A program made the position numbers and the translations under genes. A model generated the notes under the pieces. The model was not told where the DNA came from, made no database searches, and worked only from the letters and a program-made list of their open reading frames with translations. Of a stretch of DNA of 64,000 bases, positions 38,325 through 46,875 are shown piece by piece (the first letter of the stretch is position 1; each line of letters opens with the position of its first letter). Source of the DNA: Betaproteobacteria bacterium (GTDB lineage: Bacteria; Pseudomonadota; Gammaproteobacteria; Burkholderiales; Burkholderiaceae_F); contig BOKW01000005.1 in the NCBI GenBank assembly GCA_016861185.1, positions 248,001-312,000 on the forward strand. Direction: 5' to 3'.

Positions 38325-39094
38325 AAGCGCGCGCGCCCGGGCTGCCGCCGTTCGCGCCGCGCTACGAGAAGGCGCTGCGCGGCGCGGTCGACCTGGCCAA
38401 TGCGCTGACCGAGCCCGACGCGATCGTCGCCTGCGGCTCGATCGCGACCGCGTCGCGCACGGGTGCGACGCCGGACGCCGGCAGCGATCTCGACGTGTAC
38501 GTGCTGCACGCCGAAGCGTGGCGGCAGCGCGTGCAGCGGCGCATCGACGGCGTGCCGTGCGAGCTGTTCATCAATCCGTTCGAACAGATCCGCCGTTACT
38601 TCGCCGAAGAGGGCTTCGCGGGCCGGCCGGTCACCGCGCAGATGTTCGCCGAGGGCCTGATCGTGTACGACCCGCTCGGCCGCGCCGCCGCGCTCGCGGC
38701 AGAGGCGCAGACGCAGCTCGCGGCGGGCTTCCATCCCGGCGAAAGCGAGCTGACGCGCCGCCGCTACCGCGCCGCCTGCCTGCTCGACGACGCGCGCGAT
38801 CTGCTGACGCGCGATGCGACGATGAGCGAGCTGCTGCTCGGGCAGGCGCTCGCTGCGATGCTCGATTACGCGTTCGCGGCGCGCGGCCAATGGCTGCCGC
38901 CGGCGAAGGAGCGCGCGGCGATGCTGCTCAAACTCGATCCGGCGGGCGGTACGCTGCTCGCCGCCGGACTGCGCGACAACGATCTCGCGGGCAAGCTGCG
39001 GATGGCCGAGCGGCTTGCGGACCGCGTCCTCGGCGCGCGCGGATTCTTCGACTGGGTCGGACCGCGCGAGCACGCGATTTCGTCGGGTCTGTAG
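38321..39094 (+). CDS. Nucleotidyltransferase-domain protein
   Basis: The 257-residue protein carries an N-terminal nucleotidyltransferase-like core: AIVACGSIATASRTG, then AGSDLDVYVLH, the GSxxD metal-binding element. A helical C-terminal half (about 140-257) follows. The layout resembles MNT-type nucleotidyltransferases with a fused HEPN-like helical domain, but no RxxxxH motif was seen. No antitoxin or toxin partner lies next to it. The ATG overlaps the aldolase stop as ATGA, so it belongs to the 37357-39094 operon. The substrate is unknown. Confidence 0.75.
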   Translation: MKARAPGLPPFAPRYEKALRGAVDLANALTEPDAIVACGSIATASRTGATPDAGSDLDVYVLHAEAWRQRVQRRIDGVPCELFINPFEQIRRYFAEEGFAGRPVTAQMFAEGLIVYDPLGRAAALAAEAQTQLAAGFHPGESELTRRRYRAACLLDDARDLLTRDATMSELLLGQALAAMLDYAFAARGQWLPPAKERAAMLLKLDPAGGTLLAAGLRDNDLAGKLRMAERLADRVLGARGFFDWVGPREHAISSGL

Positions 39095-39138
39095 CGCATC
39101 GACAATCGATCGGAAGTTCTCGCATCGCTTCTGCCATC

Positions 39139-40560
39139 GTGCCTTCCACGCCCGCCCTGTTCCTGCGCACCGCGTCCGCGTTGGCGGCCGTCGGCCTGCT
39201 GTGCGGCGCCGTGGTCGTTTCGTGCGCAGGCGACGCGCCGGGCAGCGGTTCACCGGGCGCGCGGCCCGCGAGCCGCGCGCTCGGGCAATGGACGCCGCTC
39301 GCCAACGTCGACACCTGCACGAAAGAGTTCCACGACACGTTCTTCGTCGTTGGCCCCGACGGCAAGCGCTATCCGACCTGGCACCGCCCGGAGGAAGTCG
39401 ATCCCGCCACCGGCGTCCGCTGCACCTTCGGCCACGACCACGGCATGGACCCGCGCGTCTCGGATCTCTGGCCCGACCTGCAGCGTCACTTCGCGTTCGA
39501 CGCCGACGGCAGCGGAACCATCGACGACACCGAACTCGCCGCAAGCGGCATTCCGTTCGGCTACGTCGCCGAGCAGCTCGAAGGCTCGGCCACGCCCCGC
39601 CTGGAAGCGCACACGGGCTACAAGGTGATCCACGCCAACGACGTGGTGCGCACGCGGCTCGTCAACGGCCAGCCGCAGACCTTCGACCTCGGCTGCGATC
39701 TGTTCGCCGCTTTCCAGCAGGGCACCTCCAGCGCGGACGCGTTCGCGAGCAACCTGCATTCGGTGACGTACGCGATCGACTGCAACAGCGGGGCGGCGCG
39801 CACGCAGTATCCGGTGAAGTTGATCGTCAGCACGATGGCGACCTACGGCAACCCCGGCGGCTTCACGATCTTCGTCAACGGCCAGCCGGCGCAGCAGCCC
39901 ACCGGCACCGCGTCGCCGCCGAATTCGCCGCCCGGCGGCACCGAACTGGGCCGCCAGATTCCGACCTTCGATCTGGTCGCGGCCAACGTCTTCGTGCCCG
40001 TCGGGCAGACGTCGAACTACGACGCCGCGCTCGCCGAGCGCTGGGACACGCGCATCGCGCTGCGGCGTGCCGACGGCACCGCGCTCGCGACGATCGATCC
40101 CGGCTTCACCGTGTTCACGCCGCCGCGCTACTTCGACGCGAATCGCGGGCTCGCGCAGACGATCGAGGTCTGCTACGGCGGACTGAACGCGGCGGGCCAA
40201 TTCGTTACCGATCCGCTGCAGGCGGGAACGATCGTGCGCCGGGCGCGCGGCGGTGTCTGCGCCGCGGTCGCGCCGAACGGGCCGGCCACGCCGCTCGACC
40301 AGCGCATCGCCTTCGACGACGCCGCGAGCCCTTTCAACGCGTGCCGGCGCGACGCGATCTTCCGCGACAACCTCGTACGCAACGGCGGAGGCGCGACGAC
40401 CTGGTACACGGATGCGTTCGGCGCGGGCGGACGCACCGTCGCCTTCAGTGGATCGGTCAAGCAGTTCGTCGCGAGCGTGACCGTCGACAGCGTGCTGCTC
40501 GCCGAAGCGAAGGCGAACGTACCCTTCTGTCAGGCCGCGTCGGTGCACGCGCCGAACTGA
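39139..40560 (+). CDS. Predicted lipoprotein with one EF-hand loop
   Basis: The 473-residue product has a lipoprotein signal ending VVVSC (Cys29). The mature protein contains FGHDHGMDPR (97-106), a His-rich possible metal site. A canonical 12-residue EF-hand loop follows, DADGSGTIDDTE (121-132), with Asp, Asp, Ser, Thr, Asp and Glu at the ligand positions. The rest is beta-rich, with several Cys likely in disulphides. I do not recognise a full-length family. It would sit in the inner or outer membrane facing the periplasm. The GTG start gives a proper signal peptide. It ends 22 bp from the convergent EAL/HDOD-like gene. Confidence 0.75.
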   Translation: MPSTPALFLRTASALAAVGLLCGAVVVSCAGDAPGSGSPGARPASRALGQWTPLANVDTCTKEFHDTFFVVGPDGKRYPTWHRPEEVDPATGVRCTFGHDHGMDPRVSDLWPDLQRHFAFDADGSGTIDDTELAASGIPFGYVAEQLEGSATPRLEAHTGYKVIHANDVVRTRLVNGQPQTFDLGCDLFAAFQQGTSSADAFASNLHSVTYAIDCNSGAARTQYPVKLIVSTMATYGNPGGFTIFVNGQPAQQPTGTASPPNSPPGGTELGRQIPTFDLVAANVFVPVGQTSNYDAALAERWDTRIALRRADGTALATIDPGFTVFTPPRYFDANRGLAQTIEVCYGGLNAAGQFVTDPLQAGTIVRRARGGVCAAVAPNGPATPLDQRIAFDDAASPFNACRRDAIFRDNLVRNGGGATTWYTDAFGAGGRTVAFSGSVKQFVASVTVDSVLLAEAKANVPFCQAASVHAPN

Positions 40561-40582
40561 GCGGCGCGCGGGGCGCTGGGCG

Positions 40583-41761
40583 TCAGACGACGCTCTGCAG
40601 CGCGTCGGCGGCGGCGAGCGCCTGCAGCAGCGCGGCGTTGACCTGCGCGAGCGAAACGTCGAGCGCGGCGGCGTGTTCGCGCACGGCGCCGCCGTCCTCC
40701 AGCGCGAGCGCCAGCTCGAGGTAGGCGGCATACGGACCGCTGCGTTCGCGTACGGCGTCGCGCACCGCGGGCGGCAGCGGCAGCTCGTCGAAAAGCTGCG
40801 CCATCGACTGGCCGGTGATCTTGTCGAGCAACGAGAACGCGCCGACGACGAAGCAGTCGTCGCGCGCGGCGGGCTTCGCACCGGTCGCCGCGGCGAGGTT
40901 CTCCATGCAGAAGCCGCGCGCGACTGCGGTGTAGATCTGCGGCAGCGCCTTGCTTTCCTTCGACGCGATCACCATCAGCAGCACGAGCCACTTGACGAGC
41001 CGCTTGTAGCCGAGCAGGCCGATCGCCTGTCCGAGCGAAGCGGCCGGCGTGGCACGAATGAACGCAGGGCTGTTGGCGAGCGTCAGCAGCAGATAGGCGA
41101 GCACCGGCTCGGCACGGAACGCGCGCTCGAGCTCGGCGATGTCGGCGTCGCCCTGTACGAGCCGGATCAATTCGAGCACGGCCCTGTGCGTCGGCTGCAA
41201 CGTGCCGGAGCCGTTCCGGGGCGGCGCGTCCGTCAGCGGCCAGCCGACGATCGCGTGCGCGCCGGCTTTCAGCGTGGCCTCGGCCTGCGCGCGCGTGGCG
41301 ACGGCGAGCGCCAGCAGCGCCGCATCCTTCGGCGGCGGACCGTGGGTCGCCGCATCGGCGACGACATACTGGAACAGCGGCAGCTTGTCGCGGGAAACGG
41401 CGGTGCGGTCCTCGACGCGCAGCGCGAGCCGCACGCCGTGCCGCTGCACGTCGAACAGCAGGCGCATCCGTTCGGCGTCGTCGAGATCCGCCTGCGCGAC
41501 TTCGAGCAGCACGTTGCGCGGCGGCCGGAAGCTCGCCAGCGACGCGTCGACCCCGAAGTCCAGCGGCGCCAGCAGCACCAGCCCGTGCGGAAACGAGGTG
41601 CTGCCTTCGGCGACGAAGCCCGCCAGCACGCGGTCGAGCAGCGCCGCCAGCGGCGGCGATCCGGCACCCTCCGCTCGGCGCAGCGCGAGCCGGAAGCCGA
41701 TCGGCCGCGCATCGCGCGCGACGATCGCGCTCCACGCCGGCGTCACCGCGTCCAGGTGCAT
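40583..41761 (-). CDS. EAL/HDOD-type (YuxH-like) signalling protein
   Basis: The 392-residue protein has a degenerate EAL-like N-terminal half (SAIVARDARPIGFRLALRR, then LLEVAQADLDDAERMRLL). The C-terminal HDOD domain carries IRLVQGDADIAELERAFRAEP, LAYLLLTLANSPAF, LGQAIGLLGYKRLVKWLVLL, AARDDCFVVGAFSLLDKITG and LPLPPAVRDAV. No ExLxR or DDFG catalytic motif of c-di-GMP phosphodiesterases is visible, so it is probably a regulatory scaffold. The start is uncertain: the ATG at 41761 is preferred, but a GTG at 41806 is in frame. It is divergent from the MFS/spermidine-synthase fusion across a 188-bp gap. Confidence 0.8.
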   Translation of the reverse strand: MHLDAVTPAWSAIVARDARPIGFRLALRRAEGAGSPPLAALLDRVLAGFVAEGSTSFPHGLVLLAPLDFGVDASLASFRPPRNVLLEVAQADLDDAERMRLLFDVQRHGVRLALRVEDRTAVSRDKLPLFQYVVADAATHGPPPKDAALLALAVATRAQAEATLKAGAHAIVGWPLTDAPPRNGSGTLQPTHRAVLELIRLVQGDADIAELERAFRAEPVLAYLLLTLANSPAFIRATPAASLGQAIGLLGYKRLVKWLVLLMVIASKESKALPQIYTAVARGFCMENLAAATGAKPAARDDCFVVGAFSLLDKITGQSMAQLFDELPLPPAVRDAVRERSGPYAAYLELALALEDGGAVREHAAALDVSLAQVNAALLQALAAADALQSVV

Positions 41762-41949
41762 CGGCTCGCCGTTGTTGTCGCGTCGCTGAGGGGGCAATTC
41801 GAACACTTCCGCTACTCCGGCCGGCGCAGATGCGCAGCCTGTCGCTGTTACTCGGCAGCGCGGCGCCGGTCTTGAGCGCGCGATCACGCGAATTTGTCAG
41901 ATCCCCGGACATTCAGGGGAAGCCGCCGCGCCGGTCGCGTGCGGACCCC

Positions 41950-44163
41950 ATGCGACAATCCCGCGCCGCCATTGCGTCGATCCTGCCTGCGCGCCGGCGC
42001 GCGCGCCCTCCCCGCCCGATGCTGCTGTTCGCTTCGACGATCCTGCTGTCCGCGTTCCTGCTGTTCCTGGTCCAGCCGATCATCGCCAAGCAGATCCTGC
42101 CCTGGTTCGGCGGCACCTCGGCCGTGTGGACGACCTGCATGGTGTTCTTCCAGGTGCTGCTGCTGGCGGGCTACGCGTATTCGCACTTCGTCACGCGCCG
42201 GCTCGCGCCGCGGCAGCAGACGAAGCTGCATGTCGCGCTGCTCGTCGCGAGCCTCGCCTTCCTGCCGATCATTCCGCGCGAGGCGCTCAAGCCCGCCGGC
42301 GAGGAGGACGCGGCGCTCGCGATCATCGTGCTGCTCGCGGCAACGATCGGCCTGCCGTACTTCCTGCTGTCGACGACGGGCCCGCTGGTGCAGAAGTGGG
42401 TCGCGCACCGCTTTCCCGAAAAGACCGTCTATCGGCTGTTCGCGCTGTCCAACTTCGGTTCGCTGATCGGGCTGCTCGCTTTCCCGTTCGCGATCGAACC
42501 CTTCGCCGGTTCCGCGGCGCAGTCGTACGTCTGGAGCGGCGCGTACGCGCTGTTCGTCGCCGCGTGCGCGGCGACCGCCTGGCAGTCGCGCAACCGCCCG
42601 AGCGCGCCGCTCGAATTCGCGGCCGCATCGCCTGCGACGGCGGACGCCGCGCACGCGGCCACGCACGCGACGGCGGCCGCGCTTGCGCCCGAACGCCGCC
42701 CGGGCGCAGGCGACTACGCGCTGTGGCTCGCGCTGTCCGCCCTCGGCTCGGTGATGCTGCTGGCGGCCACCAGCCACATCACGCAGAACATCGCCTCCGT
42801 ACCTTTCCTGTGGGTTCTGCCGCTGACGCTGTACCTGTTGTCGTTCGTGATCGTCTTCGAGGGCCGCGGCGGACGCGGCTGGTACGAGCGCAACTGGCTG
42901 CTGCTGCCGGCGCTGATGCTGGTGGTCGCGATGGCCTGGGGCCTGTCGGCCGAACGCGGCGTGCTCGACGTGAGCATCGCGATCCCGCTGTACTGCGCGG
43001 GCGTGTTCGTCGCGTGCCTGTTCTGCCACGGCGAGCTTGCGCTGCGCAAACCGGCGCCGCGTTATCTGACGCACTTCTACCTGAGCTTGTCGCTCGGCGG
43101 CGCGCTCGGCGGGCTCGCGGTCGGACTCGTCGCGCCGCGCGTGTTCCCGGCGTACTTCGAGCTGCCGCTCGCCCTGTTCGCGCTCAGCGCGCTGGCGGTC
43201 TTCCTCGTGCTCGACAGCCGCACGCTGATCGGGCCCGCGCTCGTCGCGACGGTCGCCACCGGCTACTTCGGCTGGAACTACGTCGAGTTCCTGCGCAACG
43301 ACGTGATCGTCATGCAGCGCAACTTCTACGGCACGTTGCGCGTGCGCGAGCAGGGCAGCGGCACTGAACAGGTCCGACGCCTGCTGCATGGGGTGATCCT
43401 GCACGGCGAGCAGCCGACCCAGGGCACCGACCGGCTCGAGCCCGGCACCTACTACGCGCGCAGCTCGGGCGTCGGGCTGGCGATCGCCGCCAAGCAGGCG
43501 CGCGGACCGGTAAAGCTGGGCGTGGTGGGGCTCGGCATCGGCACGCTGTCGGCCTATGGCCGCGCGGGCGACACGATCCGCTTCTACGAGCTGGATCCGG
43601 ACGTGCTGCGGGTGGCGCACAGCCACTTCACGTATCTCGACGCGACGCCGGCGCGGCTCGAATTCGAGCTGGGCGACGCGCGGCTGTCAATGGAACGCGA
43701 GCTGGCGGCGGGCCGGCCGCAGCGCTACGACGTACTGGCGATCGACGCGTTCTCGAGCGATTCGATCCCGGTGCACCTGATCACGCGCGAAGCGATCGCG
43801 CTGTACGTGCGGCAGATCGCGCCCGAAGGCATCATCGCCGTACACATCTCGAACCGCTTTCTGGATCTGAAGCCAGTGCTCGCGAACATTGCGCAGGCCG
43901 AAGGCCTCGTCGCGAAGCTCGTCAGCGACGAACCCGAAGGCGGCGGCTCGGCGTCGACCACGGACTGGGTGTTGCTCGCGCGCGATCGGCGCGCCTTCGA
44001 CGACCGGACGCTCGCCGCGCGCGCCGAGGACATCGCGCCGAACCCGGCCTATTCGCTGTGGTCCGACCAGTTCAACAACCTGCTCGACGTGCTGAAGAGC
44101 CGGCCGCTGGACGAACTGAAGTCGCTGCTGTCGATGCGCGGGTCGCTCGAGGCGTCCGACTGA
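41950..44163 (+). CDS. Fused MFS/spermidine-synthase-like membrane protein
   Basis: The 737-residue protein has about ten to twelve membrane helices in the first 500 residues, with LLFLVQPIIAKQILPWFGGTSAVWTTCMVFF-type sequence near the start and GLPYFLLSTTGPLVQKW. A Rossmann domain resembling spermidine synthase follows: KLGVVGLGIGTLSAYGRAG, FYELDPDVLRVA and YDVLAIDAFSSDSIPVHLIT. The family is widespread in Burkholderiales and annotated as fused MFS/spermidine synthase; the true substrate is not established. The ATG at 41950 is likely; 42019 is an alternative. There is no operon partner on this strand within 110 nt. Confidence 0.88.
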   Translation: MRQSRAAIASILPARRRARPPRPMLLFASTILLSAFLLFLVQPIIAKQILPWFGGTSAVWTTCMVFFQVLLLAGYAYSHFVTRRLAPRQQTKLHVALLVASLAFLPIIPREALKPAGEEDAALAIIVLLAATIGLPYFLLSTTGPLVQKWVAHRFPEKTVYRLFALSNFGSLIGLLAFPFAIEPFAGSAAQSYVWSGAYALFVAACAATAWQSRNRPSAPLEFAAASPATADAAHAATHATAAALAPERRPGAGDYALWLALSALGSVMLLAATSHITQNIASVPFLWVLPLTLYLLSFVIVFEGRGGRGWYERNWLLLPALMLVVAMAWGLSAERGVLDVSIAIPLYCAGVFVACLFCHGELALRKPAPRYLTHFYLSLSLGGALGGLAVGLVAPRVFPAYFELPLALFALSALAVFLVLDSRTLIGPALVATVATGYFGWNYVEFLRNDVIVMQRNFYGTLRVREQGSGTEQVRRLLHGVILHGEQPTQGTDRLEPGTYYARSSGVGLAIAAKQARGPVKLGVVGLGIGTLSAYGRAGDTIRFYELDPDVLRVAHSHFTYLDATPARLEFELGDARLSMERELAAGRPQRYDVLAIDAFSSDSIPVHLITREAIALYVRQIAPEGIIAVHISNRFLDLKPVLANIAQAEGLVAKLVSDEPEGGGSASTTDWVLLARDRRAFDDRTLAARAEDIAPNPAYSLWSDQFNNLLDVLKSRPLDELKSLLSMRGSLEASD

Positions 44164-44276
44164 CGCGGCGCCCGTATCCCAAATCGACGCGGGGGCGCTT
44201 GCGGCCGCAGCGGGGGCGCTGCTAGGGTTCGCGCGGCGCTCGCGAAGCGCTGCAACCCGCAGGTCTTCCCGACTCG

Positions 44277-45260
44277 ATGCTGTACACGGACAAGAGCGCG
44301 CTGATCGTCGGCGCCGGCGCCGTCGGCGCGGTGCTGGGCGCCGCCTTGCTCGCGGCGGGCTGGCACGTGACCTTCCGCGTACGTCCGGAGAGCTTCCTTG
44401 GGTACCGGCGGCTCGGGCTCGTCGTGCGACGCGGCCCTTCCCCCGGACTTGATCCGGGGTCAGGGCGCGGCGCGCGCGAAACGGCGATCGACCGCGAGCG
44501 CTTCATCTGCGACGCGGTGGCGCGCGGCTCGCACCGGCTCGTCTTCCTGTGCACCAAGATGCCGGACTTCGAGCGGGCGATTCACGGCCTGGCCGAGGAC
44601 GACGACGGCGAACGCATCTACGTGACTACGCAAAACGGGCTCGCGGCACCGCAGATGTGCGCCGCGCTGTTCGGCAAGGATCGCGTGCTCGCGGGGGCGG
44701 CGGTGGTCAATGCGCAGCGCACCGAGTTGGGCGTGGTCGAGGTTTTCTCCGACGTGCGCCGGCTGAGCCTCGCGCCGTTGCACCTGGCCGCGGGACCGGT
44801 CGCGCGCGAAGTCGCGGCGCGGCTCGCGCAGGCCGGCATCCAGACGCAGGTCGCGCCGAGCGCCGACGGCCTGCTGTGGGAGAAGTTCGTCGGGTTGGAG
44901 CCGCTCGCGACCGCCTGCGCCGTGACGCAGCTCGCGCTCGGCGAGCTGCGCGCGCAACCGATCGCGCTGCGGTTCCTGCGCGGACTGTTCGACGAGGTGT
45001 TCGACGTCGCCCAGGCCGCCGGCGCCGAGCTCGCACCCGATGCGCACGTGCGGCGCTGGCAGGCCTACCTCGACGGGCCCCCCGCGATGCGGCCCTCGCT
45101 CGCGATCGACGTGGCCGCGGGACGGACCGGCGAACTCGACTGGCTGACCGGCGCGGTCGTGCGGCTGGCCGAGCGAGTGCGCGTGCGTGCGCCGCTGCAT
45201 CTCGACGCCTTTCGCATGCTGCGTCCCGAGCCCGTCGAAGGGCTGCGCCCGGCGGCCTGA
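44277..45260 (+). CDS. Ketopantoate reductase-family (ApbA/PanE) oxidoreductase
   Basis: The 327-residue protein has an N-terminal Rossmann motif ALIVGAGAVGAVLGAALLAAG and a C-terminal helical domain with LLWEKFVGLEPLATACAVTQL and RPSLAIDVAAGRTGELDWLTGAV. These match the ApbA/PanE pattern of NADPH-dependent ketopantoate or 2-oxoacid reductases. Asn-containing TTQNGLAAP is the usual cofactor loop. Two repeat elements are translated within it: a 19-bp palindrome (44441-44459, giving PSPGLDPGSG) and a PEPVEG repeat at the extreme C terminus. Whether it is the true PanE cannot be said. Confidence 0.85.
   Translation: MLYTDKSALIVGAGAVGAVLGAALLAAGWHVTFRVRPESFLGYRRLGLVVRRGPSPGLDPGSGRGARETAIDRERFICDAVARGSHRLVFLCTKMPDFERAIHGLAEDDDGERIYVTTQNGLAAPQMCAALFGKDRVLAGAAVVNAQRTELGVVEVFSDVRRLSLAPLHLAAGPVAREVAARLAQAGIQTQVAPSADGLLWEKFVGLEPLATACAVTQLALGELRAQPIALRFLRGLFDEVFDVAQAAGAELAPDAHVRRWQAYLDGPPAMRPSLAIDVAAGRTGELDWLTGAVVRLAERVRVRAPLHLDAFRMLRPEPVEGLRPAA
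44441..44459. repeat. 19-bp palindromic repeat inside the ApbA/PanE-like gene
   Basis: CCCCGGA-CTTGA-TCCGGGG has the same 7-bp arms as the element inside ntrY (21298-21316), differing only in the loop. It translates as SPGLDPGSG and adds a loop between the first beta-alpha-beta unit and the next strand of the Rossmann fold. Confidence 0.75.
45225..45242. repeat. PEPVEG-type dispersed repeat at the 3' end of the ApbA/PanE-like gene
   Basis: CCCGAGCCCGTCGAAGGG is a diverged copy of the rsmB-embedded repeat at 24050. It supplies the last residues of the protein (RPEPVEGLRPAA), so the native C terminus was probably replaced or extended by the repeat. Confidence 0.6.
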
Positions 45261-45295
45261 CCGTCTCCCATCCCGACTCCGAACGCCTGCCTCAA

Positions 45296-45934
45296 ATGCT
45301 GACCGCCCGCGCGATCGACGCCGCCGACCATCCCGTGATCGACGAACTGCGCATCGCGAGCTACCGGCGCGCGACCTGGTTCACGCTGAAGGACGCCGAC
45401 CGCATCCGCTGCGCGCGCGACCTGCCGCGTTCGCGCGTCACCGCGGTATTCGACGGCGCGGTGCCGGTCGCAACCGTCTGCCAGACGCTGATGTTCGACG
45501 CAACCGAGGCGGTGCAGGTGCTCGAGCTGGAGGCCGAGCTCGCGGCCGACGACTTCCCGGCGCTCGTGATCAGCCGCGCCGCCACCGCCGAGGGCTACGC
45601 CGGGCTGCGGCTTAATCACGTGCTGCGCTGGTACACGCTGCAAGCGGCGAGCGCCGCCGGCATCCGCTCGATCCTCGCGGGGCACGCGCGCGGCACCCCG
45701 AACCTGCGCGCGATGGCGGAACTCGGCTACCGCTTCTTCGACGTCAAGGCCTCCTCGATGTCGCAGGTCGACATCAATACCGAACACGTGCTGTCCTATC
45801 TGCCAGCGCGCGACTTCGCGCTCGCGCTCGAACGGCTCGGCCAGATGCTCGCGACTGCGCTCCCGCAGATCGCGTGGCGCGGCGCCCAGCTCGACTTCGC
45901 CGAGTGGCTGCAGCCGGCCGCGCAGCCGGTTTGA
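45296..45934 (+). CDS. GNAT-fold acyltransferase, FeeM-like (N-acyl amino acid synthase type)
   Basis: The 212-residue protein has segments reminiscent of the FeeM/PEP-CTERM-exosortase-type acyltransferases: VTAVFDGAVPVATVCQTLMF, ALVISRAATAEGYAGLRL and LRWYTLQAASAAGIRSILAG. Such enzymes use acyl-ACP or acyl-CoA. The assignment rests on pattern only. The ATG at 45296 is chosen over longer forms because upstream sequence belongs to the preceding gene in another frame. Its stop overlaps a TTG start of the fructosamine kinase gene as TTGA. Confidence 0.6.
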   Translation: MLTARAIDAADHPVIDELRIASYRRATWFTLKDADRIRCARDLPRSRVTAVFDGAVPVATVCQTLMFDATEAVQVLELEAELAADDFPALVISRAATAEGYAGLRLNHVLRWYTLQAASAAGIRSILAGHARGTPNLRAMAELGYRFFDVKASSMSQVDINTEHVLSYLPARDFALALERLGQMLATALPQIAWRGAQLDFAEWLQPAAQPV

Positions 45935-46800
45935 GAACGCTGGAAGCCGCGCTCGTGCAGGCGGTCGAGTCGGCCGTGCGCGCTGCGCTCGGCAGCGCGT
46001 GGCGCTTGCGCGCGGCCCGACGGAGCGGCGGCGGCTCGATCGCCGAGTCCTGGCGTCTTGAGACGGACGCGCAGCCGCTTTTCCTGAAGACCGGCGCGCC
46101 GACGCATCCGTTCGACGCCGAAGCGCAGGCGCTCGAAGAGATCGCCACCACGCGCACGGTGCGCGTGCCGCGCCCGATCGCCCGCGGCGTGGCGGGGACG
46201 CTCGGCTTCCTCATGCTCGAATGGATCGACCTGCGCGACGCGGGCGACTGGGCCGCGGCGGGCGCCGCGCTCGCGGCCCTGCACGGCGCGGCACGCGACA
46301 CCTACGGCTGGCACCGCGATAACACGATCGGCGCGACGCCGCAGTTCAACGCGCCGGCGGAGGACTGGGCGACGTTCTATCGCGAGCGCAGGCTGCGGCC
46401 GCAATTCCGCTTCGCGCGCGAACGCGGGTTGCATGCGCTCGCCGCGCTCGAAGAGGCCGCCTGCCGCGCCTCCGACGCCCTGCTCGCTGGCGAGGCGCCG
46501 CCCGCTTCGCTGCTGCACGGCGACCTGTGGCGCGGCAACCTGGCCTTCGACGCAGCGGGGCGCGCGGTCGTGTTCGACCCGGCGACGTACTGCGGCGACG
46601 CCGAAACGGATCTGGCGATGGCGCGGCTGTTCGGCGGGTTCTCCGCGTCGTTCTTCGCGGCGTACGACGCCGCACGGGCCCCGCGCCCGGGCCGCGGCGA
46701 ACGGCTGAAGCTCTATCAGCTCTACCACGTGCTCAATCACGCGAACCTGTTCGGCGGCGGCTATGTCGCGCAGGCGCGCTCGCTGATCGGCGTGTTGTGA
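45931..46800 (+). CDS. Fructosamine/ketosamine-3-kinase family protein
   Basis: The 289-residue protein belongs to the aminoglycoside-phosphotransferase fold. It has GGGSIAESWRLE (glycine-rich loop), PLFLKTG (lysine), LEWIDL (hinge), LLHGDLWRGNLAFD (catalytic HGDxxxxN) and VVFDPATYCGDAETDLAM (DxD-type metal site and kinase tail typical of fructosamine kinases). Family members phosphorylate protein-bound ketosamines so that they are removed. The TTG start at 45931 gives the family's normal length and TTGA coupling; a GTG at 45874 is possible. Confidence 0.88.
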   Translation: MRTLEAALVQAVESAVRAALGSAWRLRAARRSGGGSIAESWRLETDAQPLFLKTGAPTHPFDAEAQALEEIATTRTVRVPRPIARGVAGTLGFLMLEWIDLRDAGDWAAAGAALAALHGAARDTYGWHRDNTIGATPQFNAPAEDWATFYRERRLRPQFRFARERGLHALAALEEAACRASDALLAGEAPPASLLHGDLWRGNLAFDAAGRAVVFDPATYCGDAETDLAMARLFGGFSASFFAAYDAARAPRPGRGERLKLYQLYHVLNHANLFGGGYVAQARSLIGVL

Positions 46801-46875
46801 CCCCGCAAGCGTTGCGCATATCCGCATTCTGCGATACTTGCGCGCCGCTTTTTTTCACTCCGCTCGACGCTTCGC

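Noticed and set aside
38321-39094. MNT/HEPN toxin-antitoxin system
   Set aside because: Only the nucleotidyltransferase-like gene is present. The neighbours are an aldolase and a lipoprotein, and no HEPN RxxxxH motif was found.
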